Assembly: GCA_963704535.1 (NCBI GenBank)
Contig: OY969916.1
Coordinates: forward strand, 3,286,001 to 3,350,000
Origin: G963704535 sp963704535
GTDB taxonomy: Bacteria > Chloroflexota > Chloroflexia > Chloroflexales > Roseiflexaceae
Reading direction: 5' to 3'
DNA: 64,000 bases
Of the stretch, positions 56,689 through 64,000 are shown piece after piece. A program made the position numbers and the translations under genes. Below the pieces are notes generated by a model, which saw only the letters and a list, made by a program, of their open reading frames with translations, was not told the origin of the DNA and did not search any database. The first letter of the stretch is position 1; the number at the start of each line of letters is the position of its first letter.

Positions 56689-57016
56689 CCTGGCGGCCAC
56701 CCCAGGTGACTGAACCCTTCGAGATACTGCATCCCGAGTTGGCCCCGAGTTGGCAACGGAGTGCGACTTCACGGTCTGGCACAAGCCGCTCACGTGATGC
56801 TGTGAGAGGAGAACCATAAGGAATCGTTACGACACAATTGGGTCGGAGAGCTTCGCGAGAAGAGAAGCCGCCTCACAGCTTTTCCGAAACAGCGGCCTCG
56901 CCCTTGTGGTTGGAGCCCGACCCAGCAGGCCGAGCCAGGGGCCCATTGGAACGAGTTGCCGGAAGCCCCTAAGCTGGAAGCAAGCAATGGAGTGTAAAGA
57001 CCCAACCAGGAGATAG
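56689..57016. other. gap without a recognisable gene
   Basis: Follows the monooxygenase remnant and leads into the ABC exporter. It contains stem-forming segments (GAGAGGAGAACC, GGTTGGAGCCCGACC) but no feature I can name. The AGGAGATAGGTG at its end is the ribosome-binding site of the ATPase gene. Confidence 0.5.
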
Positions 57017-57019
57017 GTG

Positions 57020-57904
57020 ATGAATGTCATTGAAGCGAGCAACATAACCAAGCGCTATGGCGCAGTCCACGCGCTCAACGGGATCGATGTGGTGGTTGCG
57101 CCTGGCGAGATCGTGGGCTTTCTAGGCCCGAACGGCGCCGGCAAAACGACGGCGATCAGCGTGATGCTGGGCCTACGCAAGCCGACCAGCGGTACGACTC
57201 GCCTGTTTGGGCGCGCGCCCGATGATCGGCGAGCCCGCGAGCGAACCGGCGTGATGCTGCAAGAGTCAGGGGTCCCGTTTAGCCTTCGCGTCGAAGAAGT
57301 GATCCGGCTGTTCCAGAGCTACTACCCCTATACGCTCCCGACCGAAGAAATTCTGCGCCGCGCGGATCTGGCTGCCAAGCGCCGATCGTTGATCGCCGAC
57401 CTGTCGGGCGGGCAGAAGCAGCGGCTGTACTTTGCGCTGGCGCTCGCAGGCGATCCCGATCTGCTGTTTTTAGACGAGCCGACCGTCGGCATGGATGTGG
57501 AGACGCGCGTGTCGTTTTGGGAGCAGGTGCGTGAATTTGCCGCGCGCGGTAAGACGATCCTGTTCAGCACGCACTACCTTGAAGAAGCCGACGCGCTGGC
57601 GAGCCGGATCGTGGTCATCAACCAGGGGCGGATTGTGGCCGAGGGCACGCCGTATGAAATCAAGCGGCTGGTTCCGAACACGATTGTTCGGCTGTGCACA
57701 AATCTACCGATCGATCAGGCGCGTTTGCTGCCTGGCGTACAGCACGTTGCTGCTGACAATACACATCTGGTAGTGTCCACCTCTGAACCCGAAGCGTTCC
57801 TGCGGGCGCTCTTTCGTGCGGATTGGCAAGTCACCGACCTGACCATGCAAGGCGCCGACTTGGAAACCGCATTTCGTGCATTGACTCAGGAGGTGACCGC
57901 ATGA
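57020..57904 (+). CDS. ABC-2 type exporter ATPase
   Basis: 294 residues; ATG 57020 has AGGAG seven bases upstream (a GTG directly before it is possible). Motifs: Walker A GPNGAGKTTAISVMLGLRKP (about residues 35-54), signature DLSGGQKQRLYFALAL (about 132-147), Walker B LLFLDEPTVGMD (about 153-164) and the H-loop FSTHYLEEAD. The C-terminal ~75 residues form the regulatory domain seen in DrrA/NatA-type ATPases. Its partner permease starts four bases before its end. Natural substrate unknown (drug, lipid or peptide). Confidence 0.93.
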   Translation: MNVIEASNITKRYGAVHALNGIDVVVAPGEIVGFLGPNGAGKTTAISVMLGLRKPTSGTTRLFGRAPDDRRARERTGVMLQESGVPFSLRVEEVIRLFQSYYPYTLPTEEILRRADLAAKRRSLIADLSGGQKQRLYFALALAGDPDLLFLDEPTVGMDVETRVSFWEQVREFAARGKTILFSTHYLEEADALASRIVVINQGRIVAEGTPYEIKRLVPNTIVRLCTNLPIDQARLLPGVQHVAADNTHLVVSTSEPEAFLRALFRADWQVTDLTMQGADLETAFRALTQEVTA

Positions 57905-58740
57905 ACGATATCATCGAGCACCGCGTTGAGCAGTCGCCGCCGCTCGACCGGCGCCTGAGCGCAACCGCTATTCGCTCCGGCCAGATTGGGCCGATGCTGC
58001 TGCAACAAGCGCGCAACGAGTTTCTCAAACTATGGCGCATTCCAATGTTTTCCGTGCCGACGCTGCTATTCCCGATTCTGCTCTTCCTGCTGTTCGGCGC
58101 GCCGATCGCGGGAGAAACACTGCCGAACGGCACATCTGTCGGCAAATATGTGATGGCGTCGTTCGCGGCGTATGGTGTGCTGGGAATCGCGTTCTTCAGC
58201 TTCGGTATCGGCGTGGCGAACGAGCGCGGCCAGGGCTGGACCAAGCTGGTGCGGGCAACGCCGATGCGTCCGTGGGTGTATTTTGCGGGAAAAATGGCGA
58301 TGGCACTGCTCTTTGCCACGCTGCTGCTGCTGTCCCTGTTCCTTGTGGCGGCCCTGGTTGCAGGTGTACGGATGTCGCCTGGTGAGTACGTGGTCCTGGT
58401 TGTGTCGCTGGTGCTGGGCATGCTGCCGCTGGTCATGGCAGGACTTGCGCTGGGCTACTGGGCAGGGCCAAATAGCGCTGCGGCGATTGCCAACCTGATC
58501 TATCTGCCGATCGCGTATGCCTCCGGCTTTTTGATGCCGGTGCAGTCACTGCCGCAATTCGTGCAGTCGATCACGCCGTATTTGCCGCCATACCACTATG
58601 GGCAGCTCGCCTGGCGCGCAGTGGGCCTCGACGACGGTCAGCTTGCGCTCCATATCGCGTGGCTGATCGGGACGGCAGTGATATTTGGCTTACTGGCAGT
58701 GTGGGGCTACCGCCGTGATAACGGCAAGCAGTTTGGGTAG
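57901..58740 (+). CDS. ABC-2 type exporter permease
   Basis: 279 residues; the start overlaps the ATPase stop (ATGA). Six hydrophobic segments: MFSVPTLLFPILLFLLFGAPIAGE, YVMASFAAYGVLGIAFFSFGIGVA, MAMALLFATLLLLSLFLVAALVAG, YVVLVVSLVLGMLPLVMAGLALGYW, IANLIYLPIAYASGFLMPV and IAWLIGTAVIFGLLAVWGYR. The ERGQGWTKLVRATPMRP loop is the usual ABC-2 cytoplasmic coupling stretch. Together with the ATPase it makes a complete half-size exporter; no regulator is adjacent. Confidence 0.92.
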   Translation: MNDIIEHRVEQSPPLDRRLSATAIRSGQIGPMLLQQARNEFLKLWRIPMFSVPTLLFPILLFLLFGAPIAGETLPNGTSVGKYVMASFAAYGVLGIAFFSFGIGVANERGQGWTKLVRATPMRPWVYFAGKMAMALLFATLLLLSLFLVAALVAGVRMSPGEYVVLVVSLVLGMLPLVMAGLALGYWAGPNSAAAIANLIYLPIAYASGFLMPVQSLPQFVQSITPYLPPYHYGQLAWRAVGLDDGQLALHIAWLIGTAVIFGLLAVWGYRRDNGKQFG

Positions 58741-59116
58741 CTCATTGGAGCCATCCCCTGGCTCGATCACGAACTGCACGATGATCTTCATGCGGCCACC
58801 TCGTTCAAGCGATCGAGTAAGGCGAGGATCTCCGGTCCCAGCCGTCGAAGCTCGCCTTGTGCGCGGCCAGCTGCTTAAGCGCAGCTTCTCCGTGTTCGCT
58901 ATGAGATCGACCGGATCGGCCTCTTCCTCCAGGCAATCTGACTTCGCTAGAATTGGACAGCCGAGCATGGACTGCTCGGAATGCACCTGAACAAACGTAT
59001 ATTTGCGATAACTTTCTCCCTCGCGTGATGCCGTGCTGCATCGCGCTAGGGAGGGACTTACTTCGACCCCACTACATAGTCATCTATGAGTGAGGCAGTT
59101 CGTAATGAGTTTGGTG
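58741..59116. other. gap with possible gene remnants
   Basis: On the minus strand MKIIVQFVIEPGDGS (58793 leftwards) resembles the start of ISKra4-type transposases, as I recall it, and just upstream of it frames can be joined into AALKQLAAHKASFDGWD followed by a helical stretch, a small-protein remnant with frame breaks. Neither gives an intact gene. Confidence 0.35.
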
Positions 59117-59192
59117 TGGTACCCCCGGGCCGACTCGAACGGCCGACACACGGTTTAGGAAACCGTTGCTCTATCCACTGAGCTACGGGGGC
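59117..59192 (-). tRNA. tRNA-Arg (anticodon CCT)
   Basis: Cloverleaf of 76 bases on the minus strand: acceptor GCCCCCG/CGGGGGT (one G-U pair), D-stem GCTC/GAGC, anticodon stem ACGGT/ACCGT with loop TTCCTAA (anticodon CCT, reading AGG), T-stem GGCCG/CGGCC with loop TTCGAGT. Discriminator A, and the 3' CCA is encoded in the gene. Confidence 0.96.
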
Positions 59193-59255
59193 GTAGCCGG
59201 CCCGAATTATAACCCATCGGCGCCGGCGAGGCAAACCATCCCAAGCAGGCTGGGC

Positions 59256-60688
59256 TCACTCCTCGCGCCGATCGCCCCGTTTGCGCCGGTGCCGCAGCCC
59301 ACGGGGCGGCCCGGCCTGATGGGGGGCTTGCGGCGGCACGCCTGGGCGTGGCTCGTCGAGGCGCCGCTCCGGGCGGGCTTCTGCGGGACGTCGCTCCGGC
59401 TGCTGCTCATCGGGACGCCGATCCGGCTGCTGCTCGTCGGGACGCCGCTCCCCGCGCGGGGGCTGGGGCCGCGCCCGCCGCTCGGGGCGCGGCGGGCCAG
59501 GCTGCTGGGCCGGGCGCGCCGGCGGGGGTGTACCTTCCTGGCTCCCTGGCTGGGCCGGGCGGCGCTGCGGCTGGCCGCCGCGCCGCTGATCCGGCGCTCG
59601 GGCCGGCGGCGCGCCGGCGTCGCCCCGTGGCGGCACCGGCCGCGACTCGGCGTCCCATGGCGCATCGCGATCGGTGATCCCCTCCTCCAGCATCGCCAGC
59701 GCCTCCAACACCTCGTCATCGACAATCTCATCGCGCAGCAGACGCCGCTCGCCGCTGTGCTTCGGCTCCCGGCGCGGCGGGGGGGCGGCCCGTTGCGCTC
59801 GCGCTTCGGCGGGCCTTCCCCACCCGGCGGGAAAGGTGTGATCCCTTCCTCAGCCCGGCTGCGCGCCAGATTGCCGACCCGCTGGGTCGCCTCGCTGAGT
59901 TGATGCGGCGCGAACTCCTCGTGCAGGCCGCTGCCGCCCAGCTCGACCATCACCGTCTCACGGATCACATTGACCGCGATCACCTCGCCGGGACCGTCCG
60001 GCGTCTGCACCCAGGCGCCCTTGCGCGGCAGCTCGGCCTTAATCTTCAGGTACTGATCGTGCTCATACGAGAGGCAGCACAGCAGCCGGCCACAGACGCC
60101 GCTGATCTTGGTCGGATTCAGCGGCAGATCCTGGTCCTTAGCCATCTTGATCGAGACGCGGGCGTAGTCCGGTAGGAACGTCGCGCAGCACAACAAGCGA
60201 CCGCAGGGGCCGATACCACCCAGCAGCTTGGCCTCGTCACGCGGGCCGATCTGGCGCAGCTCAATCCGGGTCTTGAAGGTGCGGGCCAGATCGCGCACCA
60301 ACATGCGAAAATCGACCCGCTTCTCCGAGGTGAAATAAAAGGTCAGGCGCGAACCATCGAAGCTGTACTCGGCTTTGACGAGCCGCATCGGCAGCGCGTG
60401 CTCGCCGATCTTCTCGGCGCAGCGCTCCATCACCTCATCGTGCCGCGCGCCCAGCAGCCGCATACGCTCAAAATCGGCCGCCTCGGCGCGCCGGATCACC
60501 GGCTTCAGCTCGCCGACGATCTCTTCATCGGGGACATCACGGGGCGCGGAGGAAACTTTCGCCAGCTCCAAGCCGCGCACCGTCTCGACGATCACATGAT
60601 CGCCCTGTCCCAATTCCTCCAGGTCATTCGGATCAAAGAAATACGTCTTGCCTGAGTCCTTAAATCGTATCCCTACCACAACAGGCAT
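59256..60688 (-). CDS. PSP1-domain (YaaT/RicT-like) protein, with one-base frame break in the tail
   Basis: ATG 60688 (MPVVVGIRFKDSGKTYFFDP). Residues 1-~260 are the PSP1/YaaT domain: MRLVKAEYSFDGSRLTFYFTSEKRVDFRMLVRDLA, GIGPCGRLLCCATFLPDY and ISGVCGRLLCCLSYEHD, with the paired CGRLLCC motifs typical of RicT proteins, which work in an iron-sulfur-linked RNA-processing complex in Bacillus. The tail is Pro/Arg/Gln-rich. In the C7 run of the coding strand (59779-59785 on +) one base is missing: the frame with the stop at 59256 continues REPKHSGERRLLRDEIVDDEVLEALAMLEEG and is clearly native. Restoring it gives 477 residues with RRPDEQQP-type repeats near the end. An assembly indel is likely. Confidence 0.88.
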
Positions 60689-60937
60689 GGCGGTGCTCCG
60701 TCGTGGGCGAAAGATGCGCCGGGAGGGCCATACGCATACAAAGGAAGATTGCTGGTAGGGTCGGCCAGGGTAGGACGGCAAGCCGTCTCGCAGTGCTGTT
60801 CCCTAACATCGCTGAACCAATCTATCGCGTTACGCCACGCTTCCGCGGTACCTTGCGCCCAAGCTATCTATCGCGAAACGCCGATCCGGCGTTGACACCC
60901 TATGATAGCAGCAATCCGCCCTTTACCGCAAGTCGCA

Positions 60938-60993
60938 TCTGGGAAAAAAGGGGTTTGAGGGGGCAGCCCCTCAATCTCCCCCACTCACACTGT
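60938..60993. repeat. dispersed hairpin element copy
   Basis: GGGAAAAAAGGGGTTTGAGGGGGCAGCCCCTCAATCTCCCCCACTCACACTGTGA, the same core as the 86-bp tandem repeat at 15846-16099. It ends six bases before the cyclase stop. Confidence 0.8.
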
Positions 60994-60999
60994 GAGTAG

Positions 61000-62514
61000 T
61001 TAGGCTCGTCGGAGCACCTTGAACGTGCGCACGAGCTGCGCCTTGCCCTTGAGCTGAAACTCGCCCATCTCCTGCACCGCAAAGCTCTCGCCGATCGCCG
61101 TACGCGTTGCCTCGGAGATCAGCACGCTGTTCAAGTCGGCCTTGCCTTCGAGCCGCGACGCCGTGTTGACCGTATCGCCCATCACGGTATACTCCAGGCG
61201 CTGCTTGGTGCCGAAGAACCCGGCATAGACCGGGCCGGTGTTGATCCCGATGCGAAACGAGAAAGCTTTGGAAGGGTCGAGCTTCTCGACCAGCCGCCGG
61301 TGCGCCGCGATCATGCCCAGCGCCGCGTCGACCGCCTGGTTGGCCGTCTGCTCCGGCGTCATCGGCTCGCCGACTTGGGGAGCGCCAAACACAGCCATGA
61401 TCCCGTCGCCGATGTACTTATCGAGCGTGCCATTGTAGCGGAAGACCACCTCGGTCATCTCGTGGAAATACTCGTTCAGCAGATCCTGCACCTCGCGCGG
61501 CGAGAGCGTCTCCGACAGCGAGGTGAAGCCCTTCACGTCGGCGAACAGCACGCTGACCACCAGCTCCTGCGGCTCCCAGAGCTGGCCGTGTTGCGAGAAA
61601 TAGCTGGCCATCAGCCGCGCGACATTGGGCGACATAAAGCGCTCGAAGTTCTGGCGCAGTTGGGCTTGCTGGCGCAACTCCTCGGTCAGCCGCACCCGAT
61701 CGATGTTCAGCGCCGCCTGGTTGGCCACCGCCGCCAGCAGATCGCGCTCCACGTCGCCGAACTTCTCGCGCCCCGGCAAGTCGACGTAGATCAGGCCGGT
61801 GGCCTTGCCGTCGCTGATCAGCGGCGCGCACACCGCCGAGCGAATATTGGCGCTGATGATGCTCTGGGAGCCGGCGAAGTCGAGCCGCGCGTCGCGGGTC
61901 AGCACCGCCTCATTGGCATCGAGCGCCTTACGGGCGATCGTCGAGCTGATCGTCACGTCCTCCCCCGAAGGTGGGCAAATGACCATCGGCACCAGCTCAT
62001 TGCCCTTGCGCAGCAGCAGCAGGCCGCGCTGCCCCGGCACCACCCGCAGCACCTCCTCCATCACCGCGTCGAGCAACTCTTTCATATCGAGGATGCCGTT
62101 GAGCCGCTTGGTGATGCGGTAGAACTCCCGGATATCCAGCGCCAGCTCGGGCAGCTCGCCCGAATGGACCTCGCGCGACTCGGATGCCAGCGGAAAATAT
62201 TTATTGTCGTCCAGCAACACGCTCTGGGCGGCCCGATCCTCGAAGCGGATCTCAAACGGGCCAACCTGCACAATGTCGCCGTCGCCGAGCTGAACCTCCT
62301 TCACACGCAGCCGGTTGACGAAGATGCCGTTGCGACTACCCAGGTCGAGCACCCAGGTATCGCGGCCACGCAGCTCGACGTGAGCGTGGCGCCGCGACAC
62401 GATCGCGTGATTCAGCACAATATCGTTGTCAAGCGCGCGACCGATATGTACGCCCTTTTCCCCAAGGGCAAACGCGCGTTGCTCGCCATTGATGTCTACC
62501 GAGAGCCTAGCCAT
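61000..62514 (-). CDS. FHA-GAF-class III adenylate/guanylate cyclase
   Basis: 504 residues. N-terminal FHA domain (GVHIGRALDNDIVLNHAIVSRRHAHVEL ... LGSRNGIFVNRLRV, residues 20-75) that binds phosphothreonine; a GAF domain (about 115-270, VMEEVLRVVPGQRGLLLLRKGNELV ... AVCAPLISDGKATGLIYVDLPG); and a class III cyclase domain (about 315-495) with VSVLFADVKGFTSLSE (metal-binding Asp), YNGTLDKYIGDGIMAVFG (Lys and Asp) and GINTGPVYAGFFGTKQRLEYTVMGDTVNTASRLE. The substrate-specifying lysine and aspartate favour ATP. Monocistronic; likely links Ser/Thr kinase signalling to cyclic nucleotide output. Confidence 0.94.
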   Translation of the reverse strand: MARLSVDINGEQRAFALGEKGVHIGRALDNDIVLNHAIVSRRHAHVELRGRDTWVLDLGSRNGIFVNRLRVKEVQLGDGDIVQVGPFEIRFEDRAAQSVLLDDNKYFPLASESREVHSGELPELALDIREFYRITKRLNGILDMKELLDAVMEEVLRVVPGQRGLLLLRKGNELVPMVICPPSGEDVTISSTIARKALDANEAVLTRDARLDFAGSQSIISANIRSAVCAPLISDGKATGLIYVDLPGREKFGDVERDLLAAVANQAALNIDRVRLTEELRQQAQLRQNFERFMSPNVARLMASYFSQHGQLWEPQELVVSVLFADVKGFTSLSETLSPREVQDLLNEYFHEMTEVVFRYNGTLDKYIGDGIMAVFGAPQVGEPMTPEQTANQAVDAALGMIAAHRRLVEKLDPSKAFSFRIGINTGPVYAGFFGTKQRLEYTVMGDTVNTASRLEGKADLNSVLISEATRTAIGESFAVQEMGEFQLKGKAQLVRTFKVLRRA

Positions 62515-62835
62515 GCACCACTCCTTATGTCGATTGGGCGCCGCGTTGCCGCGAACGCGCTCTGGTATATCGTTTTGGGACTCTTAAGAAGATAAACGGT
62601 CCGATCGCCAATATTGCGCCGTGCATGTTCCGCGAATCGCGGCGACATAACACGCAACCGTCAGCGAGACGTTCACCAGCCGCGAGTCTTATGGGGTGCG
62701 GGCAAACTTCAGTATAGCAGACACAACACCCAGCGGCAACCGACCACAGACCGATCCAGCAGCGTGATGCGGATTTCGTGGTGTGTGTTGGACGCATTAG
62801 GCCTACGTACGTCGCTCGTTTTCAGAGATGAGTAG

Positions 62836-62889
62836 TGGAAAAGGATTCTTGAGGGGACAGCCCCCTCAAACTCCCCTTTTCAAACCGCC
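62836..62889. repeat. dispersed hairpin element copy
   Basis: GTGGAAAAGGATTCTTGAGGGGACAGCCCCCTCAAACTCCCCTTTTCAAAC. Core and right arm of the element, in the 62515-63030 gap, which has no gene. Confidence 0.8.
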
Positions 62890-62905
62890 CTTCATAAAAG
62901 AATCA

Positions 62906-62958
62906 CAAAGCCACGAGGACGCTCAAGGCACATGCCCCTCCGTCTTCGTGGCTTTGTA
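62906..62958. repeat. CACAAAGCCACGA inverted repeat
   Basis: CACAAAGCCACGAGGACG pairs with CGTCTTCGTGGCTTTGT around a short loop. It is related in wording to the CACGAAG/CTTCGTG repeat at 25325 and the CGCAAAG repeat at 10272. Confidence 0.75.
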
Positions 62959-62980
62959 GCAGCAATAGTAAATGCGGTCG

Positions 62981-63033
62981 TTATCCGTCGTCAGTTGCGG
63001 CGCAACTGACGACAGACAACAGACAACTGACTA
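62981..63033. repeat. GTCAGTT-unit palindrome and 7-bp array
   Basis: GTCGTCAGTTGCG and CGCAACTGACGAC (centre near 63000) form a stem, followed by AGACAACAGACAACTGACTAC in 7-bp units. The stop codon of the transglutaminase-like gene lies at its right edge. Third member of the GTCAGTT family. Confidence 0.85.
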
Positions 63034-64000
63034 CCGCCGTTGCCTGGGTGGCCGGCGGCGCTGATTCGCTGGGGGCTGCGGCCGGACGGCCGCGCCCAAG
63101 CGCGCCAGCAGCCGGCCGATCAGCGGGCCGCGCAGCGCGTGCCAATCCCGCTCCAGCTCATTGTCGTCGGCCTGGCCGTCCGGGCTGTAGCGATCAGCCA
63201 CATACGCATCCACGATCCGATCGACGGCCGGGCGCTTATCAGGCAATGTGCGGCCAAGCTGGTGGGCATACTCGTGCGGCGTGACGTAGGGCTCCTGAGG
63301 GAAGCCGGCCCACGCCGCCAGCCGTAGCAGCCGCACATACGCGGCCCTGGCCGGCGAAAGCCCGGCGACCTCGCGCCGCAGCGAAAGGAAGAACAGGGCC
63401 ACGCCCGCCAGCAGCGCGGCGACGACGCCGCCGGCGATCACAAGCTGGCGGTTGCGCTCGCGCCGCTCGCGCTCCTCGATCAGGCGCCGCAACACCTCCA
63501 GGTCGCCCCCCCCATCCTGGAAATCCTCCTCCTCGCGCAGCCGTCGCTGCGCCTCGGCATCGAGCGGCAAGCCGCCCGCCCCGCCGAGCCCGCTGGGATC
63601 ATCGGACGTGCTCGCGTTCGGGTCAGGCTGTGCCGGCCGCACGGGAATGCTGGCGTAGGATGCCGGCGTGGGCTCGAAGCGTTGCCAGCCGTAGCCGGGG
63701 AAATAGACCTCCGGCCAGGTGTGCTGGACGCTCTCGCGCACCACGTACGCATTCACCTCCGGGTCGAGCGTGCCGCCGGCGAAGCCCTGCGACCAGCGCA
63801 CCGGGACATCCAGCGAGCGCAGCATCACCACCATCGCCGTCGCGAAGTCATCGCAGTAGCCGCGCTGGGTATTGAAGATGAAGTAATCCACCCAGTCCTG
63901 CTCGTCGGGCGGCCGCTGCCGGTTCGTGTCGTAGACGAATGTGCGCAGGTAGTTCTGGATCGCCACCGCCTGATCGTAGGGGGTGGTCGCGCCAGCCTGC
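63031..64000 (-). CDS. transglutaminase-like (TgpA-type) membrane protein, C-terminal part
   Basis: The frame is open to the right edge, so the N-terminal part is outside. Visible are the transglutaminase core: YFIFNTQRGYCDDFATAMVVMLRSLDVPVRWSQGFAGG with the catalytic cysteine (GYCDDFA), VQHTWPEVYFPGYGWQRFEPTP with the histidine and its acidic partner. A Pro/Ser linker, one transmembrane helix (LVIAGGVVAALLAGVALFFLSL) and a C-terminal DUF4129-like domain (ARAAYVRLLRLAAWAGFPQEPYVTPHEYAHQLG) follow. Full-length relatives have several N-terminal helices before the domain. These proteins are often next to a MoxR ATPase and a DUF58 protein. The stop lies at the edge of a repeat. Confidence 0.9.
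   Translation of the reverse strand, partial: QAGATTPYDQAVAIQNYLRTFVYDTNRQRPPDEQDWVDYFIFNTQRGYCDDFATAMVVMLRSLDVPVRWSQGFAGGTLDPEVNAYVVRESVQHTWPEVYFPGYGWQRFEPTPASYASIPVRPAQPDPNASTSDDPSGLGGAGGLPLDAEAQRRLREEEDFQDGGGDLEVLRRLIEERERRERNRQLVIAGGVVAALLAGVALFFLSLRREVAGLSPARAAYVRLLRLAAWAGFPQEPYVTPHEYAHQLGRTLPDKRPAVDRIVDAYVADRYSPDGQADDNELERDWHALRGPLIGRLLARLGAAVRPQPPANQRRRPPRQRR

Noticed and set aside
56344..56817. Minus-strand open frame of 157 aa
   Set aside because: Opposite strand of the FAD monooxygenase remnant, which has recognisable family stretches; the minus frame has none.
61300..62595. Long + strand open frame (431 aa) opposite the cyclase gene
   Set aside because: Antisense shadow of the FHA-GAF-cyclase gene, with Arg/His/Gln-rich low-complexity content and no ribosome-binding site.

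Overview
The window looks like Chloroflexota (most likely class Chloroflexia) chromosome. GC is high, and the accessory gene set matches that phylum: a high-affinity-type [NiFe]-hydrogenase maturation cluster, an S8 peptidase with a WGSVN-repeat tail, a CSLREA/beta-helix surface protein, a DUF2270 protein, a PSP1 protein, and an FHA-GAF-cyclase. Short-unit (7-8 bp) tandem repeats folded into palindromes are scattered throughout. The phylum call rests on gene content and recalled families, not on a database search.

Layout. 1-10.2 kb (+ strand): accessory and maturation genes of a group 1h/5-type uptake hydrogenase: the DUF6084 3' end, two uncharacterised cluster proteins, a maturation protease, a 34-residue DUF6893 membrane peptide, hypA, hypB, hypF, hypC, a SIS protein, a second HypC-like protein, a second SIS protein, hypD and hypE. 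The structural subunits presumably lie left of the window. 10.4-20 kb (mostly - strand): a beta-hydroxyacid dehydrogenase, aspS, a small protein, a multi-domain lipoprotein, a GH57 enzyme, a DUF2270 protein and an HtrA-like protease. 20.2-25 kb: the pstSCAB phosphate transporter behind a Pho-box-like direct repeat. 25.4-29.8 kb: a coiled-coil membrane protein, a polyprenyl synthetase and a GH13-like protein.

29.8-34 kb is a wrecked sugar-ABC operon: a LacI regulator, a truncated solute-binding protein and a truncated MalG-type permease. About 1.55 kb of AT-rich foreign DNA, with a beheaded serine recombinase and a small coiled-coil protein, has replaced the middle of the operon. 34.08-35.47 kb is an ISAzo13-like insertion sequence whose two reading frames meet at an A_AAA_AAG slippery heptamer. 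35.6-39 kb pairs a LacI-sensor/STAS fusion with a membrane diguanylate cyclase. 39-42.3 kb has a subtilase, a VOC protein and a small protein. 42.6-48.3 kb holds pgi, corA, gnd and zwf (upper glycolysis/pentose phosphate). 48.6-58.7 kb has a polytopic membrane protein, a hydrolase, a beta-helix surface protein, a methyltransferase, two broken genes (GNAT; FAD monooxygenase) and an ABC-2 exporter. 59-64 kb has tRNA-Arg(CCT), a PSP1 protein, an FHA-GAF-adenylate cyclase and a transglutaminase-like protein that runs off the window.

Two window-wide themes stand out. First, palindromes built of 7-bp or 8-bp units, some inserted in frame inside hypF and hypE, plus a dispersed hairpin element of up to about 100 bp. 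Second, several single-base frame breaks (hypE start, pstB, GH13-like gene, solute-binding protein, PSP1 gene, GNAT remnant) that are either assembly indels or real decay; the reads must be checked before any of these genes is called dead.
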